A stretch of 47,776 bases of DNA, from NCBI GenBank assembly GCA_016903675.1, contig JADQBA010000066.1, forward strand, positions 1 through 47,776, given 5' to 3'. A model generated the notes under the pieces. That model searched no databases. It was not told where the DNA came from and saw nothing but the letters and a program-made list of their open reading frames with translations. This DNA comes from Stigonema ocellatum SAG 48.90 = DSM 106950. GTDB lineage: Bacteria; Cyanobacteriota; Cyanobacteriia; Cyanobacteriales; Nostocaceae. Of the stretch, positions 25,575 through 34,375 are shown piece by piece (the stretch's first letter is position 1; each line of letters begins with the position of its first letter). A program made the position numbers and the translations under genes.

Positions 25575-26101
25575 GGGTGTCGCAGTCAATCATGGGTGCT
25601 ATGTTTTAAAGTTATGCCCAGTCATTCTAGCGAAATGGTGAACACAAATAAGTATGTTGACTGAGCATTTATACAAATAGTCAGCAGCTTCTCTGTTTTA
25701 CCCAACGGGTGCGCCACGGCGAACCCAGAGCAGACCAAGGAGTGCATGTTGTGTGCTACAAAGCCATTAGCCATAAATAGCTATTTTTGTACGAGTGCAT
25801 CTGCTAATGATGAATTGTATTCCTAGATTGTCAGACTGAGGAAATGGTTCCGATTCCAAGCTTAAGCATCTAGCTAAACAATGAATTTGCTCGTGTAGGC
25901 TTGCAGGGGGAGGGGGGGAGGGGAGGAGGGGGAGAACAAATTATTGCTCAATAACTCAATAACTCTTTTTCTTCCCCCACTCCCCCACTCCCCCACTCCC
26001 CCACTCCCCCATGAACAGAGACTAGCAGACGCTGAAAATGGTAATTTATTGGTTAATGATTTTCAACTTAATGTCTGTCTTTATACAATTCAAGGTTTTC
26101 A
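25575..26101. repeat. Intergenic stretch with G-rich and C-rich tandem repeats
   Basis: A G-rich block GGGGGAGGGGGGGAGGGG (25906-25923) and a run of ACTCCCCC heptamer units (25975-26010) can pair with each other across about 50 bases. No gene is supported in 25575-26101. Confidence 0.75.
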
Positions 26102-27460
26102 GTGCCACAAGAATTCAGTTCGGAAATATCACCGCCATTTTTGTCTGTTGGTAGCGGTCGCGATCTTGGTATAGAGTCAACCCTCCAAGATCTGCCACTG
26201 TACAACTTTAGGGTAGAAATTAGCTGTACTGGGGTAGAAGTTGCTAAATTTTTTGAAAAATACCCACTGCTACCAGGAGCAATCTTGGTGGAAGAGGGTA
26301 AGTACATCGGGATGATTTCGCGACGGCGACTGTCGGAATTGTTAATTCGTCCCCATGGACAAGAGTTGTTTTTTCACCAACCGCTAGGTGTCCTCTACAG
26401 CTATGTTCGCACTGCAATTTTGCTGCTTGCCGATACTACGCCGATAATGAGCGCGATGCAACTGACATTAAGGCGATCGCCTGAACTTTTGGCAGAACCA
26501 GTGGTAGTACAAACAGCACTTGATACATACAAGTTATTAGATATACAAGAATTGAATATAGTTTCTTGGCAAATTCGGGGAATACAAACTCAGGTACTGT
26601 ATGAACGCAGCCAAGCCCACTTGATTCAGAATGATAAGATGGCAAGTCTGGGACGTTTGGTGGACGGAGTGGCACACGAAATTTTAGATCCCGTAAATTT
26701 TATTTGGGGGAACCTAACTCATGTTTCCAACTACAGCCAAGACTTAATTAAGCTCGTAGCAGCTTATACTCAAGAGTTAGGTGATGCCTCTTGTGAAATC
26801 AACAATCTCAAACAAGACATTGAATTTGATTTTCTAGAACAAGATTTAATAAAAACACTTGGTAGTATTCGCAATGGTGCTGAGAGGTTAAAAAAACTCG
26901 TTGTTGGTTTACAAAACTTTTGCCATATCCATGAAGTTTATCCGAAACCAGCCGATTTACAAGCTTGCCTAGATAATATTATTTTGTTAATAAATAGCCG
27001 CCTCCGAGGAGAGATTGAAATCGTTAAGAACTACGGCCATCTCCCTCCCGTTTATTGCTTTATAGGGGAATTGTATCAAGTATTTATGAATATTTTAAGT
27101 CAATCTGTAGATGCCTTACTCAATGAAAAAGTGCGAAATCAATTAAATCTAGAGTCTATACAAACCTCTCACAAACCGCGAATTGAGATTACGACAACAG
27201 TCATTTCACAAGAAGCTACCAAAACAGAAGCACTGTTATCTCGCTGGGTTTCCATTCGCATTACTGACAATGGTCAGGAAATGTCTCAGAATTTGCAACA
27301 AGAAATTCTTGAGTCTTTTTCTGCCGGGAAACCGACTGCTAAAGAAACCAGCTTAGCAGTAAGCTATAGAATTATAACTGCAAGACATGGCGGCAAATTA
27401 AATTTCCGTTCACAACCAGGCAGAGGTACAGAGTTTGAAATTCTGTTGCCCTTGGTTTGA
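26102..27460 (+). CDS. Sensor-histidine-kinase-like protein with degenerate catalytic motifs
   Basis: A 452-residue protein. Residues about 40-150 hold a CBS-like region (LPGAILVEEGKYIGMISRRR). At about 178-205 comes a dimerisation helix with an H-box that keeps its His but reads VAHEILDPVNFIWGN where relatives read HEINNPVNF. An ATPase-like domain follows from about 270 to 452. In it the N-box is NILSQSVDAL (Asn of NAxxA replaced), the G1 box is DNGQEM instead of DNGPGM, and the G2 box GTGLGLS reads ETSLAVS. Loss of the G2 glycines and the N-box Asn suggests weak or no ATP binding. The frame is open and well conserved elsewhere, so a pseudokinase is more likely than a decaying gene. Start GTG 26102; no in-frame ATG upstream. 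Confidence 0.8.
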   Translation: MPQEFSSEISPPFLSVGSGRDLGIESTLQDLPLYNFRVEISCTGVEVAKFFEKYPLLPGAILVEEGKYIGMISRRRLSELLIRPHGQELFFHQPLGVLYSYVRTAILLLADTTPIMSAMQLTLRRSPELLAEPVVVQTALDTYKLLDIQELNIVSWQIRGIQTQVLYERSQAHLIQNDKMASLGRLVDGVAHEILDPVNFIWGNLTHVSNYSQDLIKLVAAYTQELGDASCEINNLKQDIEFDFLEQDLIKTLGSIRNGAERLKKLVVGLQNFCHIHEVYPKPADLQACLDNIILLINSRLRGEIEIVKNYGHLPPVYCFIGELYQVFMNILSQSVDALLNEKVRNQLNLESIQTSHKPRIEITTTVISQEATKTEALLSRWVSIRITDNGQEMSQNLQQEILESFSAGKPTAKETSLAVSYRIITARHGGKLNFRSQPGRGTEFEILLPLV

Positions 27461-27464
27461 TTAC

Positions 27465-27593
27465 AGAAGGGGTGTAGGGGTGTAGGGGTGTGAGGGTGTG
27501 AGGGTGTGAGGGTGTAGGGGAACAAGAAAAGGATACAGGGACGCTGCAAACCGAGGGCACTCTTAGTACACCCCTACACCCCCACACCCCTAT
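27465..27593. repeat. GGGTGTA-type 7-bp tandem repeats and their complement
   Basis: GGTGTAG and GGTGTGA heptamers run from 27468 to about 27518. Complementary ACACCCC units follow at about 27568-27592, giving a hairpin-forming pair just after the kinase-like gene. Confidence 0.8.
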
Positions 27594-27693
27594 TTACAAT
27601 AAAACGGATCAGCCTTCGTTACATTAAGCAAATTTTTGCGCCGAAAGCAATTAAATGGAGCGATAATAAATATATCAGATCAGAGTACCTCAT

Positions 27694-27891
27694 ATGTCGT
27701 TTACCTCCTGCGCCTGTTGTGCGGCTGTCCTCAATCAACAACAGGAGCAAAATATGTATCATCAAAAGCAATCTGATGAGGATCTACCAGTCAACAATAA
27801 CAAAAGCACGCCTAAAAGCTGTACTGTGGTGGAAAATGGTCGGGTTGTTGTTAAGGCAGTGCAACCACCATCTGATGAAACTGCTGAATAG
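27694..27891 (+). CDS. Small unknown protein, 65 residues
   Basis: MSFTSCACCAAVLNQQQEQN... begins with a short Cys-rich stretch (C-A-C-C) and ends in a polar tail (VVENGRVVVKAVQPPSDETAE). It is open from a normal ATG to TAG and is not low-complexity. No ribosome site stands out. The cysteines could bind a metal, but the pattern does not match cyanobacterial metallothioneins. It may be a real small gene of the spacer before the IS607 element. Confidence 0.4.
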   Translation: MSFTSCACCAAVLNQQQEQNMYHQKQSDEDLPVNNNKSTPKSCTVVENGRVVVKAVQPPSDETAE

Positions 27892-28034
27892 TGTAGTAGA
27901 AAGTTGGAATATATTGGACATCCACCATTCTTTACATTTTCGCATCGCCTCTGTACAGGTAGTTAGAGCATTGTTTTACTAGAAAACCACTCTTCTATTA
28001 AAAATGGCTCACCTCAATGGTGGCAGCTACCTAA

Positions 28035-28057
28035 AGGGGTAAGCGATTATCGCCCCT
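28035..28057. ncRNA. Hairpin and possible guide RNA after the IS607 tnpB-like gene
   Basis: On the minus strand, AGGGGCGATAATCGCTTACC closes a stem (AGGGG/CCCCT and GCGA/TCGC). It is followed by GGTAGCTGCCACC and a further stem-like stretch down to about 27990. The place, directly after the tnpB-like stop, is where TnpB guide RNAs lie. The call is positional. Confidence 0.4.
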
Positions 28058-28088
28058 CTACACATGGGACTGACCCAATAGCGTATAG

Positions 28089-29477
28089 CTAATGTGCCAA
28101 CTCAAGCCTTACGAACTTAAGCTTTTCAGTTTTGTATCGCTGGTAGAACTTCATTCCGATGTTTCTAGCAGCGTTTAATCCTGAGTGGATTGTATAACCG
28201 CTCTTTCCAACAGCTAATGTACCTGGGTGATAGCCTTCTGTATTTGAAAAGTTTAGCCATGACCTTGGATTTGTTGCAATTAATTCAGCTATTTGGGCAT
28301 CTGATGTTCTCATCATTAACTCTCCATCAATTGCTGAATATTTAGATGTATCTCTGGGAGAAACCCGACTCGTTAAAATATTAAACTTTGTTCGGGCAAT
28401 GTGTTTAACATACGAAAAAACTTTTGATTTTAGCCAATAAGCACGCTTAGTATTGCTTCTAGCTGAATACTTTCCTTTTTGAGGACGAAGGTTATTTAAA
28501 TATTCAAAAACTATCACTTTGCAATGATGTTTATTTGCAAACTTAACAATTTCTGATGATATTCTGTAGCCTTCGCTTTTTTCTCTGTTACTTATTTTCT
28601 CCCATCGCGAACTTGCAAACCCTTTAGCTATTGTCGCTGTAGCCGTCATCTTTTTAGCAATCTTCCCTAGTTCCCTCTTCCTACGTCTGACGTGAGAAGC
28701 ATGTCCTTTTATAAAAGTTCTCGATACCTCTTTTACTTCTCCGTTTACGTCGGGTTCTAAAATAGAAAGAGTGCTAATTACATTGCCATCCAAGTCTATA
28801 TCTACTGAGCAAATTCGCTCATCTTGTAAAGCTTTCAAGCCTCCTGTTGCAATGTGATATCTTTCTAAAGTCCAATTTATCCAGCATGTTCCATCTTTCT
28901 TAAAAACAATGGTGGGGCAACCTTTTACCCATGCACTATCAAAAGAGTAGGAAGAATAATTAAATTTAACCCAAGCCCAAGCATTATCTTTTCTGATTTT
29001 CAGAATAACTGAATTACCAGTATCTTCTTTAAACATGCTTGTTTTGTAATAGGTTGGGTTATCGTAGAGTTCAGTTGGTAAAACTGGAGGTTTGTGAGGA
29101 TGGTGTTTTTTCTTTTTCCTCAAAGATTGAGCAATTCGCTTTTCTTCTTTTTTCTTCCAGTTTTCGTAACTGGATCTCCAAGCTTTGTAGTGACCGCATG
29201 CTGTTGAGATTACATCCCATCTCAAATCTCTAGGCATGTCTGAATACAAAAATGGATATAAAGTGCTATCACCTAAAGTCAATTGCTCATAAGCTTGCCT
29301 CATTTCAGCTTGAGAAAGATCAACATGTTCAGGATGTTGATTAATGACTTGAACATAGAAAGCTACGCTCTCCCTGTAAACAGCCATTGTTTGATTTAAG
29401 CCAATATTGTCACGATGCAATAAGGACTTTAGGGTTTTAGTCTCTATGCGCTTCCCTTTTTGTCGTTTTAATGCCAT
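28089..29477 (-). CDS. tnpB: TnpB-like protein lacking zinc ribbon and RuvC-III acid
   Basis: A 462-residue relative of TnpB/Cas12. RuvC-I is recognisable (ICSVDIDLDGNVIS, Asp near 226) and RuvC-II has its Glu (VIVFEYLNNL, near 325). After this the normal order is Cys-ribbon then DxxLNAAxNI. Here the ribbon region reads SPRDTSKYSAIDGE with no cysteines, and the RuvC-III segment reads IHSGLNAARNIG, where Gly replaces the catalytic Asp. The frame is open and otherwise well formed, so the loss looks old and selected, not a recent break. It may bind guide RNA and DNA without cutting, as in TnpB-derived repressors or Cas12k, or use a relocated acid. It lies 148 bases after the recombinase gene. 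Confidence 0.75.
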   Translation of the reverse strand: MALKRQKGKRIETKTLKSLLHRDNIGLNQTMAVYRESVAFYVQVINQHPEHVDLSQAEMRQAYEQLTLGDSTLYPFLYSDMPRDLRWDVISTACGHYKAWRSSYENWKKKEEKRIAQSLRKKKKHHPHKPPVLPTELYDNPTYYKTSMFKEDTGNSVILKIRKDNAWAWVKFNYSSYSFDSAWVKGCPTIVFKKDGTCWINWTLERYHIATGGLKALQDERICSVDIDLDGNVISTLSILEPDVNGEVKEVSRTFIKGHASHVRRRKRELGKIAKKMTATATIAKGFASSRWEKISNREKSEGYRISSEIVKFANKHHCKVIVFEYLNNLRPQKGKYSARSNTKRAYWLKSKVFSYVKHIARTKFNILTSRVSPRDTSKYSAIDGELMMRTSDAQIAELIATNPRSWLNFSNTEGYHPGTLAVGKSGYTIHSGLNAARNIGMKFYQRYKTEKLKFVRLELAH

Positions 29478-29625
29478 GCCTTTGTTCGACTGACAAAGTT
29501 TCTTTATGTCTAAAATATTATTTTTTGTCTAGGTTGTCAAGGCTTGCTTGAAAATCCTTTTCTATTTTTTTTTCATAACGACGAAGGAAATAAAGCTTAC
29601 TACTGAAGCAGTGCATAATGGACAT

Positions 29626-30126
29626 CTATTCTTGCATAAGCTCGTCGTAAGGACTAAGCTTTGGGGAATTAAGGGAGATTATATTGCAATCGTGCAATTG
29701 ACAAAGCCATTCAAAAAAGTCAAAACCAAACCGAACTAAACGATCTGGATACGCAACAACTATAAGGGAAACCTCTTTCAGTAAAACCCTCTCAATTAAA
29801 GCTAAAAATTTCTTACGCTTGAAGTTAAGTCCTGAACCGATTTCACTAATGCACTCGTTGCCTGGGTAATGCTCTTGAAGGTAAATCAGTTGAGTCTGTA
29901 GGTCATCTTTTTGGCTTTGAGTAGAAACCCTGGCATATAGGACAGTTTTCCCTCGTGTTGGTGATTGTAAATGCTTCTCTATCGAAGAAACTTTATATCG
30001 CCTATGGTTACTCCCAGGCATCAATATATGTTCTATGATTCCTTTGTCTGCCAATCGGCTCAGGGTTTTGGGGTGAATATTGTATTTTTCGCTTGCTTCT
30101 TTGGGTGACAGGTACATATTAGACAA
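29626..30126 (-). CDS. tnpA: IS607-type serine recombinase (TnpA)
   Basis: A 166-residue recombinase. Residues 1-55 are a MerR-like DNA-binding helix-turn-helix (LSPKEASEKYNIHPKTLSRLADKG). The catalytic domain begins VLYARVSTQSQKDDL, with the nucleophilic Ser, and continues with SEIGSGLNFKRKKF and VVAYPDRLVRFGFDFF. This small N-terminal-HTH architecture is the hallmark of IS607. It is shorter than the usual 190-220 residues at the C-terminus (ends SPYDELMQE), where the typical Glu-rich helix is cut short, so activity is uncertain. Transcribed ahead of the tnpB-like gene. Confidence 0.88.
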   Translation of the reverse strand: MSNMYLSPKEASEKYNIHPKTLSRLADKGIIEHILMPGSNHRRYKVSSIEKHLQSPTRGKTVLYARVSTQSQKDDLQTQLIYLQEHYPGNECISEIGSGLNFKRKKFLALIERVLLKEVSLIVVAYPDRLVRFGFDFFEWLCQLHDCNIISLNSPKLSPYDELMQE

Positions 30127-30286
30127 AAGCTCGGGAAATTATCCCTATTATGTCTAATATATCCTAAAATTCGGCTATTAGGTATTACGTCATTCAATAG
30201 GGGTGTGGGGGTTGCAGTGTGGTAGGGGAACCGCACGGATGCTGTTGCGGTGTTTTGACAATGACCAAAAAGAAAAAGGTACAAGC

Positions 30287-30487
30287 CCCTAAATTTATTT
30301 ATGGAAAATAAAAAAAATGTATTTCGAGACGCATAGCGCAAGAAATACTACGTCCTTATTACAAGCCCCTAAATTTATTTATGGGGTTCTTACTTTTGAA
30401 TGCGTGACTTTTGACTTTTGACGAACCCGAAGGGGCTGACTTCCCTTACACCCTTACACCCTTACACCCTTACACCCCCACATCTCC
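30287..30487. repeat. Second copy of the AAATTTATTTATGG dispersed repeat plus heptamers
   Basis: The core CCTAAATTTATTTATGG ... AAGAAATACTACGTCCTTA ... CCCCTAAATTTATTTATGGG matches that at 21838-21935 nearly base for base, followed by TTTTGAC heptamers (30408-30422) and CTTACAC heptamers (30442-30478). Confidence 0.8.
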
Positions 30488-31390
30488 TCATCCAAGTTTT
30501 TCAACATCGTGGAAGTTGTTATAGTCAATATAGCGGTGTCCATCGGGTGTTTGATGAAGAATATCCACGAACCTATGATTCCACAGGATATCATGAGCGG
30601 CATAGGTATGGCGGGCATGAACAACTTGTGCAACTGTTTCATCAATGCCACTCAGGGAGACAATAATTGTGGTGTTCGTCTCAATCATGGATTCTGGCGT
30701 CATCCCATAAATTGGGCTAGCTTCATTGATGGGATGCAATCCTACCCAGCTTAAGGTGAAGCTAGGTGACTGGTGTCTCAGTAATTGGAGGTCGTAGATT
30801 CGACGTATAAATTGCCCTTCAACAGTAACTTCGTCGCGCAGAAGGTACACTCGCATTTGCGCCTCTAGAATCAGGTTGCGGCGCACGTTGGCGGTGCGAA
30901 ATATCAAGGTGGGGGCTCCATCATGTGGGGCAATGACCGCAACGCGGCTAAAAATTGCACGCGCAGTCGGTTTAGAGAAACGGGCAAAGGCTAGTCCAGT
31001 AAGAACAGCAAGTTGCACCATACCTGTCATCGCTTCAAAAGTGACAATGATATTGGCGTAAACTGTTTTGGGATACATCGAACCGTAGCCAATAGTTGCT
31101 AAAGTTTGAACGCTGAAGAAGAACAAATCTAAAAAAGAGCCTGGTTTGGCGTTGACAATACAATCTCCTCCTATCATGTAAAACAAGGCGTACAGAACAT
31201 TAATCGCTATATAATAAACACCAATAAGCGTCAGAAAAACTGTCCAGGGAATCATCAGCAGCAGATGGTATGGGTCACGCAAATAGGAATGCCACGCATT
31301 CATACCCATAATGTGGAACTGTCCATCCGTGAGTTTGATGTGAACTCGTTGCCGTTGGTTCTTTAAGGTTTTTTTAAGTCGAAATCTCAT
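30488..31390 (-). CDS. Inward-rectifier-type (Kir/KirBac) potassium channel
   Basis: A 300-residue tetrameric K+ channel subunit of the inner or thylakoid membrane. An amphipathic slide-helix region (residues about 30-45) precedes M1 (LLLMIPWTVFLTLIGVYYIA). The pore helix and selectivity filter follow (FFFSVQTLATIGYGSMYP, with T-I-G-Y-G), then M2 (ANIIVTFEAMTGMVQLAVLTGLAFARFS). From about 145 onward is a beta-rich cytoplasmic immunoglobulin-like domain (LIFRTANVRRNLILEAQMRV, THIIV-type strands, ARHTYAAHDILWNHRFVDIL). I use the ATG at 31390; a GTG at 31435 lies inside an inserted repeat. Potassium flow and osmotic balance are the inferred role. Confidence 0.93.
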   Translation of the reverse strand: MRFRLKKTLKNQRQRVHIKLTDGQFHIMGMNAWHSYLRDPYHLLLMIPWTVFLTLIGVYYIAINVLYALFYMIGGDCIVNAKPGSFLDLFFFSVQTLATIGYGSMYPKTVYANIIVTFEAMTGMVQLAVLTGLAFARFSKPTARAIFSRVAVIAPHDGAPTLIFRTANVRRNLILEAQMRVYLLRDEVTVEGQFIRRIYDLQLLRHQSPSFTLSWVGLHPINEASPIYGMTPESMIETNTTIIVSLSGIDETVAQVVHARHTYAAHDILWNHRFVDILHQTPDGHRYIDYNNFHDVEKLG

Positions 31391-31477
31391 TGGAAGTAGC
31401 TCTAAGAACTGTGTAGGGTAGGCAATATTGCCCACCCTACTACCAACTTACTTCCTTACCTCCTGACTTGAAAATCG

Positions 31478-31560
31478 GGAGTGGGGGAGTGGGGAGTGGG
31501 GGAGTGGGGAGTGGGGAGTGGGGAGTTAATTCATAATTCATAATTCATAATTCATAATTT
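31478..31560. repeat. GGGGAGT and TTCATAA 7-bp tandem repeats
   Basis: About seven GTGGGGA-type units (31478-31523) are followed by four TTCATAA units (31529-31558). The latter run into the 3' end of the next gene and supply part of its last codons. Confidence 0.85.
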
Positions 31561-32411
31561 TTGCTAGTGGAAGTGCGCGAAAACCACTCCTGGTAAGTTT
31601 TCTGGCGTTCCTCATCTTCCAGAAGAATTGTTACTCGTACCTTCTTGCATCCGTGATTTCGCTCAAGGGCGATGGCATTTAAAAGTAAACTAGCAATTTT
31701 AGGCGAGCTGAATTCACCACTCACACTGAAACCGCTGTCAGTACTGGCAAAGTCAACTTTTTGCCCTTGTATCAACTCAATGTCAGAAATTTCACCGTGC
31801 CCTAAATCAATTTCTGCAAGCTGTTTTCGTTCTGGGCTAACTTGTTCTACAATAAGTTTTTCATGCCGGACTGGAACCTGGATCATGCGGGTTTCAATTT
31901 CTTTACGAACAATCACCTCGCCAATTTTACGCTTGCTACGGTCAACGACTAATCTTTCTCCTAGCAACCGAATAATTTCTTCTTCCACAGGTTCTAGATT
32001 TTGTGTAACGACTGAGGGGATATCGCTATTGTTATCAGTTTCTTCTGCGTTTGACGTTATGCTGTCAGTATTGACTTCCGGATTGATTATTTTTTTTTCC
32101 ATTTCTATATATTCAGGTATATCTTCTATTGGCAAACTATCTATGTTTGTTAAAATACGTTTATTCGGTGAGTCAATTTTTTGAACTAGATTAGTTCTTA
32201 ATCGAAAATGAGGGTTCTTTTCGAGATTTTCCCCTCTAGAAATAACAAAGCTTATTTGACGATCAACATCAATAATTAAATCTTTAACCTCACCTAGTAT
32301 ATGACCTTTCCTATCTACCACAGCAAATTTGTTTACTTTCTTTCTCAAACTTTCAAGCAACGTACTTATTCTGTCGTTTTGTTTTAAATTATAAGCATTT
32401 AAAGAAATCAT
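31545..32411 (-). CDS. PRC-barrel plus YsnF/AvaK (DUF2382) protein, divergent paralogue
   Basis: A 288-residue protein. The N-terminal PRC-barrel (residues about 25-95: FAVVDRKGHILGEVKDLIIDV) is followed by an acidic linker and a DUF2382 domain (about 143-215: IRLLGERLVVDRSKRKIGEVIVRKEIETRMIQVPVRHEKLIVEQ). A C-terminal tail with RVTILLEDEERQKTYQEWF is not found in the two paralogues at 33.2 and 35.2 kb. AvaK-type proteins mark akinetes and stress states in heterocystous strains. Its role here is inferred as stress-related. The last three codons run into a short tandem repeat, so the original C-terminus may have been altered. Confidence 0.8.
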   Translation of the reverse strand: MISLNAYNLKQNDRISTLLESLRKKVNKFAVVDRKGHILGEVKDLIIDVDRQISFVISRGENLEKNPHFRLRTNLVQKIDSPNKRILTNIDSLPIEDIPEYIEMEKKIINPEVNTDSITSNAEETDNNSDIPSVVTQNLEPVEEEIIRLLGERLVVDRSKRKIGEVIVRKEIETRMIQVPVRHEKLIVEQVSPERKQLAEIDLGHGEISDIELIQGQKVDFASTDSGFSVSGEFSSPKIASLLLNAIALERNHGCKKVRVTILLEDEERQKTYQEWFSRTSTSKNYEL

Positions 32412-33175
32412 TTTTTAGCCGTTGGTAAACATTTAATTTTTTCTTTATGAATAAGAAAAATAAGCACCTTGTGCAGGGAGCGGGAGAGCAACCCCTGATA
32501 TAGCAATCCTATTTGAGATCCAAGCAAGGGGGACTTGGAGGACTTGGGGGACTTGGGGGACTTGGAGGAGGTGTTTGTATTCTGACATCTTGCACGCCCA
32601 GAAGTGGGAGGGTTGGTGGGCAGTGCCCACCCTACACAATAATCAGGGTTTTAGGCTGCTTTTTTTGCAATAAGATGATGGTGCAAGATATGAGCCTCCA
32701 ACGATCGCCTCGGATGCGATCGCAACATATGAAAGAAACACATTTTTCCCTCACACCCCTACACCCTCACACCCCTACATCCCTGTGTTTCTTAGGAGCA
32801 TTTCATTTAGGATTGCTATATAGGAATCCTAAATCATTCATGAAAAATTTTAAGTAGTGTAGGTGGGGCTATGCCCACCACAACCCGGATATGTAGGGCA
32901 TAGCCCCACCTACGTATATTTCAAAAATCAAATATGATTCCTATATCATGTCGGGTTGAATACTTAACTATTAAGACTGATGCCGGGACGCGGGGACGCG
33001 GGGACGCACCAGAAGTTTTTATGATAAGCAATTAAACGGACTTGATATGATTTACTCGTTCCCTTGCTCCAGCCAGGGAATGCAGTACCAGAGGCGGATA
33101 CTCCAAAACTGCGTTCCCACGCTCTGCGTAGGAACGAGTTGATAACAGGCTAATAAGTTATCGTGAACTTTGATG
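32412..33175. repeat. Repeat-packed spacer
   Basis: No gene. It holds an AGCAATCCTATTTGA palindrome half (32502-32516), a 9-bp array ACTTGGGGG (32528-32566), CACCCTACA-type hairpin arms (about 32613-32640), CACCCCT heptamers (32754-32780), a MITE of the TATAGGAATCC family (about 32818-32946), GGGGACGC units (32993-33008) and the motif AATTAAACGGACTTGATATG (33031-33050). Confidence 0.8.
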
Positions 33176-34099
33176 TTAGCGTTCTTCAACCGGTAGACCT
33201 GAAGTATCGACATCCAATTCTTCGCGGCGAATTGTGTCTTGAGCCTGAACGGTCTGTTGGTCTACAACTTTTGTGACTCTGACTTCCTCACGGACAAAGG
33301 CTTCTTTACGAACTTCTGGAGTTTCTTCGTAGATTTCCACGCGAGCAACTTCGCCCTCACGGAAATTGGCTTCCCCTGGAGCAACAGCTTTACCTGCGTC
33401 GCGTGGAGTTACGCGTTCAACAACGACACGCTCTTTTTCTACCGGAACTGCAACCCGTGCAGTCTCGGTTTCAACGCGCTTGCCAATGCTTACTTCCCCT
33501 GTTTTCTCACGCTTTTTACTGGCAATCAAGCGTTCTTCGTAGAGTCTTAGGGTTTGATGATCTTGGTCATTTAGCCCGTACAAAGAAGGCTCTTGCTCGT
33601 AAGTGTAGGCATCGCGGTTATAAGCCGGAGCGGTGGTCGGCTGCTGATATGTTGTCCCAGGCTGAGTCTGGGCTGAAGCTACACCTACTCCAGTTGATGC
33701 ATTTAGAGGCGCTGATGCTTCTATTGGTTGGGTGTTGTCTCTGGAACCGCGATATACGCCACGTACCCGCTCTTCGTAGTCGCGATCAAGAGTCTCGCGC
33801 TCGTTGAACTCAGGTAGGTTTTCGGCTTGCTCTCTTGTTATCCCAACGGCAAAGACGCGATCAGCGCCATAATCTATGCGGGAGCGACCTACTGGTAACA
33901 ATACTTTCTTGCCAAAAATCCAGAAGCCCAGGTCAACCACCAAATAGCGGAAATGTCCTTCATCATCCACTAACACGTCGCTGACACTGCCGATTTTTTC
34001 ATCAGTTCCATCTGCATACAAACCCAACCCCTTAACGTCATTACCTTGAAAAGTATCGCGGTAGTGTGGGTCAAAATCTGCGATTTTATGAAGTGCCAT
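33176..34099 (-). CDS. PRC-barrel plus YsnF/AvaK (DUF2382) protein
   Basis: A 307-residue soluble protein. PRC-barrel at residues about 1-95 (KIADFDPHYRDTF ... GSVSDVLVDDEGHFRYLVVDLG), a disordered linker (about 125-185), and DUF2382 (about 190-307: LYEERLIASKKREKTGEVSIGKRVETE ... VPVEKERVVVERVTP ... EEVRVTKVVDQQ). It is closely related to the 35.2-kb gene, which shares most of these motifs, so they are tandem paralogues. The family includes AvaK, the akinete marker of Anabaena variabilis, and general stress protein YsnF. The ATG at 34099 (MALHKIADFDP) is the family start; an earlier one at 34114 is in frame but unlikely. Molecular function is unknown. Confidence 0.88.
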   Translation of the reverse strand: MALHKIADFDPHYRDTFQGNDVKGLGLYADGTDEKIGSVSDVLVDDEGHFRYLVVDLGFWIFGKKVLLPVGRSRIDYGADRVFAVGITREQAENLPEFNERETLDRDYEERVRGVYRGSRDNTQPIEASAPLNASTGVGVASAQTQPGTTYQQPTTAPAYNRDAYTYEQEPSLYGLNDQDHQTLRLYEERLIASKKREKTGEVSIGKRVETETARVAVPVEKERVVVERVTPRDAGKAVAPGEANFREGEVARVEIYEETPEVRKEAFVREEVRVTKVVDQQTVQAQDTIRREELDVDTSGLPVEER

Positions 34100-34375
34100 A
34101 GTATTTCCCTTCAACGTTTAAACTGTTTTTATTGCTTTATAAATATAATAAAAAAAAACGCGGATAAAAATTATCTTCCTTACGACTGAATTAAATTACC
34201 AAAGAGTTATCACGATTGATATATTTTTGGTTTCGATAACATGGAATCTTTGCCGGTTAGATTTTTTAATAAATGGCAGAGTCTTTATTATCGGACTTAG
34301 GCATAAGCGTTCAATTCAACGGTTTTCTTGACAAAAACACATTGAAACTCCTTTTTTCATGTAATTGCTATTTTT

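Larger units (their letters stand above)
27950..30170. mobile_element. IS607-type element with serine transposase and TnpB-like gene
   Basis: Two same-strand genes, a serine recombinase and a TnpB-like protein, are arranged as in IS607. IS607 has no terminal repeats, so the ends are estimated: the left limit lies in the structured stretch after the tnpB stop, the right limit upstream of the recombinase start, where a dispersed repeat begins. Confidence 0.7.

Noticed and set aside
25904..26010. CRISPR-like or operator array in the permease-kinase gap
   Set aside because: The units are 7-bp simple repeats with no spacer structure.
32445..32857. Frames on both strands in the 32.4-32.9 kb spacer
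   Set aside because: They read through tandem repeats and MITE ends (Gly-Leu and Pro-Thr runs) and have no coding support.
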